Assembly: GCF_000346465.2 (NCBI RefSeq)
Contig: NC_034009.1
Coordinates: forward strand, 9,983,401-10,047,400
Direction: 5' to 3'
Origin: Prunus persica
Taxonomy: Eukaryota; Streptophyta; Magnoliopsida; Rosales; Rosaceae
DNA: 64,000 nt
In this document: piece by piece, positions 11,526 to 21,211 of the stretch
Layout of the letters: the number at the start of each line of letters is the position of its first letter
Position numbering within the stretch: the first letter of the stretch is position 1
Translations under genes and position numbers: made by a program
Notes under the pieces: model-generated
Databases searched by the model: none
What the model was told of the DNA's origin: nothing
Seen by the model: the letters and a program-made list of their open reading frames with translations, nothing else

Positions 11526-12712
11526 GTCAGCCAAAGCCAGACTTGCCCAAACAGATAGTTCCCTATCCCAGTTGCCCTCCTATTTCAGTGGCCACACCAA
11601 TCTCAGTTGCTAATAGATTTTCTTCCCTTGGTTCAACAGTTGGTCAAGTTCGCCCCAATTATCAATCCACTCTAGTTTCCAGTTATGATCCTTTCTCAGT
11701 TGATATTCATGCAGGTCCCTCAATCACTTACAAAAAATCTTCCCCCTATTTGCCCAAGAGTAATTCGCATTTATTTGTTATTGAGCCTCTGTATGATATT
11801 CATGCAGACCCCATAGAAATTGCCAAACACTACTTCCCTCCTGGATTCCATTATATGCCTCCAAGTCCTTATAAGTCCCTCAAATATTATAGAGATATAT
11901 TACTTGAAACACAATCCGTTGAGATTAAGCCGATAAAGGATCGGGATCATCCTGAAACCATTCTTTATCACTCCTTGTATATACACAAAATTTTGAGTCA
12001 GGAATCCTTCAGTAGCCGTCCTTATGAGTTAAAAATTTTGAAGTCAAAATTACAATATAATTATTCTGATTATATTGAAGCATGGTATACTATTTTCCTT
12101 CACCAATCTGAAGATTTTAGTCATTCCTGGTTTATTAATTTTGATAACAAGTTCAAATGTTCTTTCCCGTACTGGTTTCTCCACTGGTGGGAAAAATATG
12201 GCCCAGTTGACGAAATTCTGCCTGTCTCAGTTCATAAGTTGATCCGCCACTGCACTAAGCATGCCAAGTTCTCCCAAGTTGATCTGTTCTTCCCAAAACA
12301 GTTGCTTTCCATTGCCAGATACAAGGTCCTTTGGATTCTCAAATGGTCTTATAGAATCACCAAGGATGTCCGAGTTTTTGCCCGCCAATTCTCTGTTAAA
12401 TGGTGGGATAAATTTGAAGTTGACCGAATCGCCAAATATGTCTACAATGATCTTCCCCGTGAGCCTATTCTGCGCCCAGCATCTCCTATAGGTTCAGTTC
12501 GATCTTCCTTATCTGTTGAGGGAAAATCTAAAGCAGAACTCCAGGAAATTGTGCGTCAGTTGATTATTCAGGCCTATCAGATGGATGATGATGAGGACAA
12601 TGATTCTCCCTCGTCGTCTAGTTGCCAGCCCATGCAAAGCCCAGCTAAGCCAAAGACGTGGTATGAAGACAGTCAAGATCCCTATGATGCCTACGATCTA
12701 CAATCTGATTAG
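11423..12712 (+). CDS. Pararetroviral second ORF, 429 residues, function unknown
   Basis: This is one uninterrupted frame from an ATG inside the end of the polyprotein frame to TAG at 12,710-12,712. The N-terminus is basic and rich in Ser, Pro, Lys and Gln. The middle is rich in aromatic residues (many Trp, Tyr and Phe, e.g. WFLHWWEKYG), and the C-terminus is acidic (DDDEDNDSPSSSS). Position and size fit the second ORF of florendoviruses, for which no function is established. It has no zinc-finger, protease or membrane motif that I recognise. Its openness contrasts with the three breaks upstream. Viral origin is sure from context; expression is not. Confidence 0.75.
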   Translation: MAPKKDKQKESASQSKPSQSPKSSQSLRILPSSMSQPKPDLPKQIVPYPSCPPISVATPISVANRFSSLGSTVGQVRPNYQSTLVSSYDPFSVDIHAGPSITYKKSSPYLPKSNSHLFVIEPLYDIHADPIEIAKHYFPPGFHYMPPSPYKSLKYYRDILLETQSVEIKPIKDRDHPETILYHSLYIHKILSQESFSSRPYELKILKSKLQYNYSDYIEAWYTIFLHQSEDFSHSWFINFDNKFKCSFPYWFLHWWEKYGPVDEILPVSVHKLIRHCTKHAKFSQVDLFFPKQLLSIARYKVLWILKWSYRITKDVRVFARQFSVKWWDKFEVDRIAKYVYNDLPREPILRPASPIGSVRSSLSVEGKSKAELQEIVRQLIIQAYQMDDDEDNDSPSSSSCQPMQSPAKPKTWYEDSQDPYDAYDLQSD

Positions 12713-13030
12713 AGGTCATCATAGCAGGCGTGATAATTGTCCCAGTTGAACGCATGCCCAAAAGCAGTCGCCGACATCTCAAGTATCTAGTGGAAGCATC
12801 TTTTAAAGCAGCAGACAAAGCACTGTTTGCTTTAATCAGATCACCGAAAAGAAGCCGAAAGCAAGTTGAAACAATCGCATATCTGTGCTCCTACAGTTGC
12901 CCGACAAAATTAAAAGTTGAAACAGTTTGCATATCCGTGCTCCTACAGTTGCCCGAACCATAGTTACCTCTTATCTTAGTTACTCAAACCATAGTTGAAC
13001 ATTTTCTATAAATGCAGGCTTCGGCCTCAG
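12713..13030 (+). promoter_or_regulatory. Pararetroviral promoter with a duplicated upstream element and TATA box
   Basis: A ~41-bp element containing CTCCTACAGTTGCCCGA occurs twice (12,864-12,904 and 12,914-12,956), followed by TATAAATG at 13,007-13,014. It lies downstream of the last viral frame, where caulimovirids keep the promoter of their full-length transcript. Duplicated upstream elements are common in such promoters. Confidence 0.65.
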
Positions 13031-13190
13031 TTGTAAGCACCGCTCAATACATCGCTCAATTTTCATTCAGTTTTTAAAGATTCTCTCTGAAACACTCCTG
13101 GAGAAATCACCCTTGTAAATACTGTGTGAAGTTTGCAGTTGCAACCTCTGTGAGTATAAATAAAAGTTGCTATTTTCTACTTATTCCTAT
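13031..13190 (+). terminator. Pararetroviral R region and poly(A) signal
   Basis: AATAAA lies at 13,159-13,164, about 125 bases after the expected transcription start. Caulimovirids bypass this signal near the 5' end on first passage and use it on the second, giving a terminally redundant RNA. The sequence fits that layout; use of the site is inferred. Confidence 0.5.
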
Positions 13191-13291
13191 TTTAAGTAAT
13201 TTCATATAAGCATTATCTTCTGCATTAGTCTGAATGTTGAGTTAAGTTGTTGCATCTTATTCGTTGTCTTCATTTCATTATCTCCGTTGTT

Positions 13292-13303
13292 GGCTCTGAT
13301 ACC
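13292..13303 (-). other. Antisense match to a tRNA-iMet primer-binding site
   Basis: The plus strand reads GGCTCTGATACC, identical to the 3' end of plant initiator tRNA-Met less its final A. A primer-binding site therefore lies on the minus strand, opposite to the virus reading direction. This implies another inverted retroelement or viral leader piece at the right junction, or a remnant of a minus-strand Copia element. Confidence 0.45.
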
Positions 13304-13699
13304 TACAATTGCATCTTAAAAATATTCTACTCCTCTTTGTTGAAATTAGCCTATCACAACCGTAAGATTTCATCTCTAGAGGCACCCGCGCACATCAAAC
13401 ATCATGTTTTTTCTATTACCTATCCATGTAAGCTATAACTTTATATTTGAACTTAAGAGCTTAGAAGTAATAGGTCTCCTCCTCTTTAAAATTGTATCAA
13501 CGTATATCCAATGGGTTCTTTAATATTAGTAAGTTTCTCTCTTACTTTTTGTTTAATTTCCAATTTCAATTGTTATTGTTAGCTTTTTATGATTTAGAGT
13601 TTGGGTGTTAAATTTTGGGAATTTTTTTCTTATGCAATTTGCTAGGATTTTATTGACGACTCATCATTTTTCTGATTTAATCTATTCATTACTTGGTCT
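13304..13699. other. AT-rich stretch between virus remnant and inverted-repeat arm
   Basis: No gene or clear repeat is seen. The inverted-repeat arm shared with the 43-kb region starts near 13,700. Confidence 0.4.
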
Positions 13700-14396
13700 C
13701 TGCTTTTATATAGTCTAGTTATCTCTTGGTTTTGTTGAATGCTTGTAGCTTGTGATTGTGCAATTGTAGATTTATATGACGGCACTCCCTACGTCTATGT
13801 ATATTCCCATAAAATTTAAAAATTGTTAATTGAAGAATAGTTGCTACCACTCATTTTCTTTGCACACAAAAAAAAACCTATAGCCTATAGCCAATTACCC
13901 ATGTAAACCCCTTATCAAAAAAACCATGTAAACATGTTTTTAAAAAGAAAAAAAAAAGGTAAATCTCCCATTAAAAGATATTAGTCCAACCTATAAAATT
14001 TCCCGAGTCCGCCCTTGTGCTCAGCCTCATTTTAAAGCATTTCAGTATAAAAATTTTTTGGGGGTTTTTCACGTTTAAGTGAAGATATGACTGCACCAGC
14101 GTCATGTTGTCAAGAAAATTGATTCACTTAAAATCTTAGCCTTCCTCAGTCATTGTTAGTTTTGAATTAAAAAAACAGTTTACTGTTAGTTGGTAACAAT
14201 TACTCAAAGGGGAAAACAGAAGTACTGAAATTTATGTTTTATTTATTTATTGGGACTGAAATTAAGTACAACATTACTCTTCAATCTTAACTCCAAAAGT
14301 GCAATTCAAATGATAAAGAAGAAAAAAGAATTGAATGCCACATTGCTGAAGAAACAGAGAAAACAGGACACAAGACTGTTGCCCCTATAGATGGTT

Positions 14397-15014
14397 TTAG
14401 TTGTAGGCATCGGGGTTGGCCACAAGATAGGTCTCAATAATCTTGAACAAAGCATGGGCCTTCTCTTTGCCGGCCTTAACATGCTCTTCCTTGATCTCAA
14501 CATCACCTTTGGTGTGGTAGCTGCTGGTGTTCTTTATTACTGAACCTCCATCTGCAGATGCCACCAACTTAATCTCGTAAGAGATTTTCTCTATTTTGTC
14601 TGAAAGAGCATCTCCTTCAATCAAACTGTAGTTGTACACAAAGTTATCTTTGTCAAGCGCGTCAACTTGGTGCTTCACGTAGCTGTATTCACTTCCTGTA
14701 ATTTCAAAATTTCAGGATGGTTAATGTCAATCTTTTTAGAAATTATTACACTAATGCTTTCAAGATACATATTAACTTGAAAACCAAGTTAATTAGTAGA
14801 GAGACAGACAATGGTGGGAAGTAAACAAACCTTCACCAAAGCTAGTCTTCTTGATGGTTCCAACACCTCCATCTCCTTCAACAATTTCAGCACTTTTAAT
14901 TGCTTGTGGAGCAATCTTTGGGACTAGGTTGTCAGCATCCAGAACAAGGGCTTTGAACAACCTAGCAGGAGGAACGACTGAGGTGAACTCGGTTGCGTAT
15001 GTGAAGACACCCAT
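14397..15014 (-). CDS. PR-10 / Bet v 1 family protein, gene C
   Basis: Exon 1 is 15,014-14,831 and exon 2 is 14,695-14,397, with a 135-bp phase-1 intron; the product is 160 residues. It starts [20 protein letters not shown] (an unusual Ala at residue 7), has loop EGDGGVGT at 46-53 and ends VANPDAYN. The protein is identical to that of C' at 42.0-42.6 kb and is closest to A/A' elsewhere, sharing [14 protein letters not shown] and [16 protein letters not shown]. The TATA box is at 15,116-15,123 on the complement. The 3' flank (14,030-14,300) reappears without coding sequence at 18,178-18,475. Confidence 0.95.
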
Positions 15015-16540
15015 GATAGATGATGATGATGATTTAAGAGCTTAGGAAATGATAAAAAATAAGAATGAAATTCGAGGTATTACTTGATGTTGGAAGCTAT
15101 GAGCACTGGAGGTGGTATTTATAGGTTTAGGGTGAAGAGTCTGATGTGTAAAGTGAGCCCAATGGATATAAAGTTGAGTGGTTGTTTCCCATGTGAATAT
15201 TTTAGTCAAACAAAGCCACCTCTACAAGTTGATTTTAAAAATTCCAACTTATTACAACTAGCTGGAATTTTTTCATAGAATGTTCTGGTGTGCTGAGTTT
15301 GCTGACTCAATAATATTCTCATTCAATCAACTGAAAAATCTAACGTCCTTTTCACATTCTTTTTCTTATGGCCAACCCTGATGCCTACAACAAAAACAAT
15401 CTATGAGATACTGCATGTTACAAGCAACAGTATGGTGTCCTGCTTTCTTTGTCGTTGGCTAAGGGTTGGCTTTTTTTTTTTTCTTCTGTCAAGCCAGAGC
15501 AGTCTTTGGCTTGCATTTGGGGTTATGATAAATTGTAGTATTGTATTTGATCAATCTCAATTAATAAAGCAAAAATCATTTAATTATAATATCAAAGGAA
15601 AGGGTAGAGAATTTCGAAATATAACAAACTAAGGTCTCAACTTTTTTTATTTATAAATATTATTATTTTAAAATTTAAACTACTATAATTTATGAGAAGA
15701 GTATCATCTCGAGTGAAAAGGGCAGAACCAACCGGCTTAACCACGTGTACATTGCGGTCTTTACTTTACAATTTTGACATTGACTTACGAAAAAGAAATA
15801 TAAAGTATAGACTTGACTTCAACTTGATTAGAGCAGCAAGGTTGGTAAAGGAAATTACTTGAAAAGAGAAGCCATGGAAAGTCTAAATTAGACGACATGA
15901 TACGTCTAGGAAAGGGATAGGGAGCCAATCACAATACACTATTATATAATCTCTGCAGTTGGATCCTTAAGTGAGGTAAAATATGTAATTAATGATGATA
16001 CACAAGGCAGAGTTGAAGCAGATATCTATGTGATTAGTCAACAAAAAGAGATAAAGGATGTAACTAATCCTTCTTAAGTTGTTTTAGTTATGAGTTGCTT
16101 GCAATGCTTCTTTGAATTTGATCATGAAAAGAGTCCATGTGCATTCAGAATAGACTCTGCTTGTTAGACAGACAAGTTAATTTTAGAACATCCTGTTAGA
16201 AATCAAGATATTATTAAGTTAGCACACCCTCATCCTGTTGGAATAGTTGAATTTTTCAAATCAACATCTACTGGAAGCTTTATTTCCTTGACTAAAATAT
16301 TGCTGTATTTCATTGAAAATCATATTTTCCTTTTCACATGGACAAGAACCATTGGAAAATTATAAACTTGTCTAAATTCCTTTATTAATGAAAGCCATTT
16401 TACAAATCTGGCCTTTCCCCATTTACCTATAAATACCACCTCTGGTGCTCACACTTCCTCACACCAATATCAAACATTCTCTTAGCTTCCTCACATCTCA
16501 ATCTTTCTTTGATCATTTTCTAAGCTCTAAAATCATCACC
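15015..16540. promoter_or_regulatory. Divergent promoter region of PR-10 genes C and D, with a fossil gene end
   Basis: TATA boxes lie at 15,116-15,123 (minus, C) and 16,428-16,435 (plus, D). At 15,364-15,575 is the 3' end of a lost plus-strand PR-10 gene: codons for ANPDAYN with the stop changed to AAA, then a typical PR-10 3' UTR with CAAGCCAGAGCAGTCTTTGG and AATAAA. The region between ~15,700 and 16,400 is AT-rich with no gene. Confidence 0.7.
15364..15575 (+). pseudogene. PR-10 3'-end fossil between genes C and D
   Basis: Only the last codons (ANPDAYN) and the 3' UTR of a PR-10 gene remain, and the stop triplet is replaced by AAA. In the mirror arm (41.6-41.7 kb) about 120 bases of it are gone between two T-runs, leaving only the 3' UTR. 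Confidence 0.75.
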
Positions 16541-17132
16541 ATGGGTGTCTTCACATACTCAGACGAGTCCACCTCAGTCATCCCCCCACCAAGATTGTTC
16601 AAAGCCCTTGTTCTTGAAGCTGACACCCTCATCCCCAAGATTGCTCCCCAATCAGTGAAAAGTGCTGAAATTGTTGAAGGAGATGGAGGTGTTGGAACCA
16701 TCAAGAAGATTAGCTTTGGTGAAGGTTGGTTTCTGCCATTGCCTCTTCTAAGTTTAACTTGTTTGCCTAATTAATAACATAAATCTTGAAAGTATTAATC
16801 TCTTAATTTCTAATTATAATCCTCCTTTTACAGGAAGTCATTACAGCTATGTGAAGCACCGGATCGACGGGCTTGACAAAGATAACTTTGTGTACAGCTA
16901 CACTTTGGTTGAAGGCGATGCTCTTTCAGACAAGGTTGAGAAAATCAGTTATGAGATTAAGTTGGTGGCATCTGCTGATGGAGGTTCCATCATAAAGAGC
17001 AGCAGCAACTACCACACCGCAGGGGATGTTGAGATCAAGGAAGAGGATGTTAAGGCTGGCAAAGAGAAGGCCACTGGTCTGTTCAAGCTCATTGAGAACT
17101 ACCTTGTGGCCAACCCAGATGCCTACAACTAA
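16541..17132 (+). CDS. PR-10 / Bet v 1 family protein, gene D
   Basis: Exon 1 is 16,541-16,724 and exon 2 is 16,834-17,132, with a 109-bp phase-1 intron; the product is 160 residues. It starts [20 protein letters not shown] and ends VANPDAYN. Its 5' two thirds, including promoter and intron, are almost the same as D' at 40.0-40.6 kb. From base 16,989 on it follows gene B ([13 protein letters not shown]) rather than D' and H ([13 protein letters not shown]), so it is a mosaic. In-frame ATG codons upstream (from 16,445) would add residues, but all paralogues share the MGVF start after the TATA box at 16,428. Confidence 0.95.
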
Positions 17133-18177
17133 AACCTTAAATGAAATATACTGCATGTGCTTTCTCTGTCATTATATTGGTGTGGCTTTCATTTTTCCTT
17201 TCCTTTTTGTTGTGTGTGGCCAAGGCCTTGCACTTGGAGGCCTTTGTTATATCAAAGTGTGACTGTTGTATTTTTTTTTTTCATTAAATAAAGCAAAAAT
17301 CAGTTGCTGGTCTTTACAAATTTGGTCTGTAGTATTTTTTCTCTTCAAATTAGTGAATTTCAAATTTTTTTTTTTACTAATAAAAATTTACTAGTGCAAA
17401 ATAAAGATTTGATAAAATTGGAATAATAAGGATGACATGCATAAATCGAGAAATGTCCCTTTGGTTTGGTCAAGGTTTTTGAGAAGTACCATTTGGGGCA
17501 ACCCAGATGCCTTCAATAAGTAAAACTATCTGTCACAGTACTGCTTGTAAAGAGCAACAAAAGTCTTGTGTCCTCCTTTTCCATCTTCATTCATTGGTGC
17601 AGCTTTCATTTCTATGATGAGTGTGTATTTATTTGAATTCAATCTTTATAATTAAAGGAACATCATTTGCTAATTATTTGATTCCGCTAATTAAAGTGAC
17701 TCAGTCTATTTGCATGTCTAAAATGTACAAATAAAAAACGAATAAAAAATAAAATAAAAGTAAAAGACATTGCAAAGAATCATATCTTCAACATGATCAG
17801 TCCTCAGTCTATTTGCATGTCTAAAATGTTGGTCAATCCTCCTCAGTCTGACCATAACTAACCAATCAATCTTAATCAACGGTCCCGATTTCTTTCAATA
17901 TATATATATATATATATATATCCAGCCATTATCAAGTATCAACTAAAGCCAGCCATTTCCAATTTTCCATTGTTTGGAATGGCACTCAGCCTGGTTCCTG
18001 CTACGCTATTTGTGGCCGCTAATGCCCAGCAAGTTGCTAGTGAGAATTGATAAACGCAATTAGCTAGCTAGTTGTTGGGCATAGCGGCTGCGGATAACGT
18101 AGCAGATATCCACAATATGAAGATTCACGACACTGTTTACAATAAGAATTTGGTTCCCGTTTGTCCAATTCGCAGAT
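17133..18177. other. Gene D 3' flank, duplicated from the gene B 3' flank
   Basis: It resembles 2873-3960 throughout: the 3' UTR; a PR-10 fossil end (17,490-17,535, with CCCAGATGCCTTCAATAAG); an A-rich tract near 17,725-17,760; an (AT)n microsatellite (17,899-17,921); and the hairpin block. This supports a tandem origin of the A-B and C-D units. Confidence 0.7.
18000..18103. repeat. Imperfect hairpin with ~48-bp arms, copy 2
   Basis: The left arm starts GCTACGCTATTTGTGGCCGC and the right arm ends GCGGCTGCGGATAACGTAGC; they pair with scattered mismatches around a loop of about 6 bases. Copy 1 is at 3766-3866. At 104 bases with a short loop it has the shape of a small foldback element or RNA precursor. 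Confidence 0.65.
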
Positions 18178-18475
18178 GCTCAGCCTCATTTTAAAGCATT
18201 TCGGTATGAAAAAATTTGGTTTTTCACATGTTAGTCAAGATATGATTGCACCAGCGTCATGTTGTCAAACAGTCATTGTTAGTTTTGAGTTTTGAGTTTT
18301 GAGTTTTGATTAGAGAAAACTTCCATTCAAACAGCAAAACAATTGACTCTGACTGATTAAAAAAACAGTTTACTATTAGTTGGTAACAATTACTCAAATG
18401 AATGTTTTATGTTTTATTGGGACTGAAATTAAGTACAACATTACTCTTCAATCTTAACTCCAAAAGGACCACAAG
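18178..18475 (-). pseudogene. 3' flank of a gene C-type PR-10 gene without its coding part
   Basis: It matches 14,026-14,300 (downstream of gene C), including CAGCCTCATTTTAAAGCATT, the CAGCGTCATGTTGTCAA phrase and the antisense 3' UTR ATTACTCTTCAATCTTAACTCC. No exon follows. A second antisense 3' UTR scrap lies at 18,690-18,760 (TCTTTAATCTTAACTCC). Confidence 0.7.
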
Positions 18476-18959
18476 CAATTTAAGCCTGACAGCATGATAC
18501 CAGTAAAGAAACAAAGACACCAAGGGCAAACACAAAAACTAACATAAGCAATAGTAGCCAATATGCCATTCATAGCCAACCCAAAAATAAAGTGTCTCAT
18601 TGGGCATTAAAAACCTTTCATTTAAGTATATGAAGCACTGGAGATCCTATTATCTTGTGAAGGCTATCAAATTATTTTTGTTTGTTTCATTTATTGAAAT
18701 TGAACTACATTACTCTTTAATCTTAACTCCGAAGTGTAAGCCAAAGACTGCTTTGGCATGAAAAAAAAAAATTAAAATGAAAAATGAAAAGCCACAATGT
18801 TGAATGATTAATAGAGAGATTGTTAGTTTTTTTTTTTTTTTTATAATATTGGGTTGTCTCAAGATTGTCTCCTACGTGAATCGAACCCTGGTGCACTTAG
18901 TGGGTGCGCAGGAGAGTTTGGCCCACTTTTCTACCATGGCTCTGTCAAAATTAATACTA

Positions 18960-19432
18960 CGGCGCTCACAAAAGCGACTTCAGTAAAGCAGGTAGTGGTG
19001 GTGTGTTTCGCGATTGTCAGGGCCATGTTCTTGGGGCATTTTCGGCCAATTTAGATGTTCCCTAGTGCAGTTCATGCTGAAGTTTTAGCGGTCATTAAGG
19101 CCATTGAGCTTGCTTGGCTCCATGCTTGGCATAATGTTTGGATTGAAACTGATTCGTTGTTAGTTACTAAATTCTTTCGCTCTACACATTTGGTCCCTTG
19201 GCTTCTACGAGTTGATTGGCAAATTGCTTGCATCGTCTCCAACACATGTCATTTAAGATTTCTCATATCTTTCGTGAGGGTAATCATGTTGCTGATGCTT
19301 TGGTAAATCATGGTGCTTTGGCAAATCATGGTGCTTTGGGCTCTGGTTTAATTTGGTGGGATACTGCACCTTCTTTTATTTTGCCTTTTTGTCAGTGGGA
19401 CTGGCTGGGCATGCCTAATTACCGGTTCTCCT
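18960..19432 (+). pseudogene. LINE (non-LTR retrotransposon) C-terminal RNase H domain, broken
   Basis: Reading across frames gives a plant LINE RNase H domain. It has VFRDCQGHVLGAFSANLD, then AEVLAVIKAIELAW with the catalytic Glu, IETDSLLV with the catalytic Asp, and FREGNHVADAL near the end. The 3' end PSFILP...LGMPNYRFS is typical of plant L1 elements. A frame change at ~19,060 and another near 19,250 break it. The 5' part of the element is absent. Confidence 0.75.
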
Positions 19433-20478
19433 AGTTTCTTTTGTTTACTCTTTCAGAGTTTTGGTCTCTTAGGTCAGCATGTTGTTGTGCATTTCTGTCA
19501 TTGTCTTTCTCTTCTGCAGGGTTTGGTTCGGTCCCCCTTGTTGTTCTTGTATCTCTTTTTTGTTTCTTATTAATAAATTATGATCAAGGGGACGGGTGGG
19601 GGCTTTCGGAGCGTCGGTCCTCTCTTTGAGGATGGTGGATGTTTGTGCATCTGATGACTGATACTGAAGAGCTAATCTCGCCTAATCATTTAGTTTATTT
19701 ATACTATGGTGGCACCCATGTGCCACAATTGATTGTTAGTTGTTGGCTATAAATTTCATATACATCATATATTTCGCGTAATTGTTAACTTTTACTAAAC
19801 GGTAGCAAATCTTCTGAAGTTAATTAGTACACTAGCTGGAATCAAATGGGACGGTGCCCAATTGTGATAAAAAGTTGGAGGCAGGAACTTTCTAAAGAAG
19901 TAAATTCCAAAATTTCACAATATGATTGTCCCTACCGCACAAATAGTATGCACTTCTAGAACTTCAAATTAGGATGACTTGACTTACATTTCAACATGGA
20001 CTGCCCATCATTTTCATTTGCATTTAAGAGTCCCACATACGGAAATACCAAGAGACGTCCACATTACATTGTATGGTCAGATATTATCTAGTCTTAATTG
20101 CTGCAGCTCAAGTGGGTTTCGAATTTCAATTTCTTATTGAAAAGCATTCTCATTTCTTTGAAAACTTCCTCTCTTGGGTTCTCATACATATGAAATCACA
20201 GACACTGTCAATTTGTTACGATGTGAGAGAATGTAGTCGTCCAAAGCACTCATTGAATGCACATGGAAATTTTAACTTGTATTCAAACATTTGGCCAGAA
20301 ATAATTGAGGTTAGTCCACCTCGTGGATTAATTGGAATTTTAAATTCAATTTGCAGATGGTCCTTCCCTTGACTAAATTACAAAATTCCTTTGTACAAAA
20401 GTAATGGCTCCCACGTCACAATGAATACAACCAATTAAACAATTACAAACTTGCATAAAGCTTTTGATCACTTGGTTC
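19433..20478. promoter_or_regulatory. LINE 3' tail and upstream region of gene E
   Basis: The LINE 3' untranslated part may reach ~19,700. From there to the TATA box (20,479-20,486) the sequence is AT-rich with no other gene. The promoter of E is not alike in sequence to those of the A-D and G-H types. Confidence 0.4.
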
Positions 20479-20607
20479 TATAAATACCATACCTCCTCCT
20501 CACTTCTTCACAACCCAAAATCTCCCATTTGCATCATCTTTCTTAGTCTTCCCTCTTCATCAATTACTTTTTTTTATTCTCACTTTCCAAACACTTTTTA
20601 CAGAATC

Positions 20608-21211
20608 ATGGGTGTGTTCACATACGAAACCGAGATCAACTCTGTCATCCCTCCTGCTAGGTTGTTCAATGCCTTTGTTCTTGATGCTGACAACCTCATC
20701 CCAAAAATTGCACCACAGGCAGTTAAGAGCACTGAGATCCTTGAAGGAGATGGAGGCGTTGGAACCATCAAGAAAATTAACTTTGGTGAAGGTAAGTTTA
20801 GATTTTTTTTTTTCTTCTTCTGGTTTGTTATTTTAACGTTACAGAAATATTGTTTTGGGGTCATCTTATCTCATAACAGAAAGATTCATCTGGTTTAATG
20901 TATATATTTGTGCAGGTAGCACTTACAGCTATGTGAAGCACAGAATTGATGGGATTGACAAAGAGAACTTCGTGTACAAGTACAGTGTGATTGAAGGAGA
21001 TGCAATCTCTGAGACAATTGAGAAGATCTCCTATGAGACTAAGTTGGTGGCATCTGGCAGTGGTTCTGTCGTCAAGAGCACCAGCCACTACCACACCAAG
21101 GGAGATTTTGAGATCAAGGAAGAGCATGTCAAGGCTGGCAAAGAGAAGGCCTCTCATCTCTTCAAGCTCATTGAGAACTACCTCTTGGAACACCATGATG
21201 CCTACAACTAA
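20608..21211 (+). CDS. PR-10 / Bet v 1 family protein, gene E
   Basis: Exon 1 is 20,608-20,791 and exon 2 is 20,916-21,211, with a 124-bp phase-1 intron (donor GTAAG). The product is 159 residues, one fewer than its neighbours because the loop near residue 107 reads [10 protein letters not shown] instead of [11 protein letters not shown]. It starts [20 protein letters not shown], has loop EGDGGVGT and ends EHHDAYN. The TATA box at 20,479-20,486 is ~130 bases before the ATG. The 159-residue form with a SGS loop is the common Mal d 1 / Bet v 1 length, so E belongs to a different branch from A-D, G and H. It is a single copy in this window. Confidence 0.95.

Larger units (their letters stand above)
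7121..13440. mobile_element. Endogenous pararetrovirus (Caulimoviridae, florendovirus type), rearranged
   Basis: The order is an inverted RT fragment (7121-~7720, minus), then, joined head-to-head, coat-protein-like region, zinc knuckle, protease, RT and RNase H (plus), a second open frame, and a promoter with R region and poly(A) signal. A frame for coat protein through RNase H followed by a frame of unknown function fits florendoviruses. No movement-protein region is seen: the copy starts inside or just before the coat-protein part. No integrase is present, as expected for pararetroviruses. The copy is defective in three places. The right boundary is not certain. Confidence 0.8.
13700..16988. 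repeat. Left arm of large inverted repeat (C-D segment)
   Basis: It matches 40,174-43,341 in reverse complement, with few differences: the 3' flank of C, gene C, the divergent promoter, and D through the first half of exon 2. The left arm carries ~120 bp (about 15,363-15,482) that the right arm lacks. The outer edge is a clean loss of match (TCTGCTTTTATATAG shared, then different). The inner edge is inside exon 2 of D. Confidence 0.9.

Noticed and set aside
12261..12491. 76-codon frame inside viral ORF2
   Set aside because: Shadow of the long second viral frame, with no independent support.
16445..16540. N-terminal extension of genes D, H and D' from an upstream in-frame ATG
   Set aside because: The extra residues translate the leader just after the TATA box. 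The family start MGVF is constant and no paralogue set outside this promoter type has the extension.
17899..17921. CRISPR-like or regularly spaced repeat candidates at AT tracts
   Set aside because: Simple (AT)n microsatellites in a plant genome. Spacer-repeat structure is absent.
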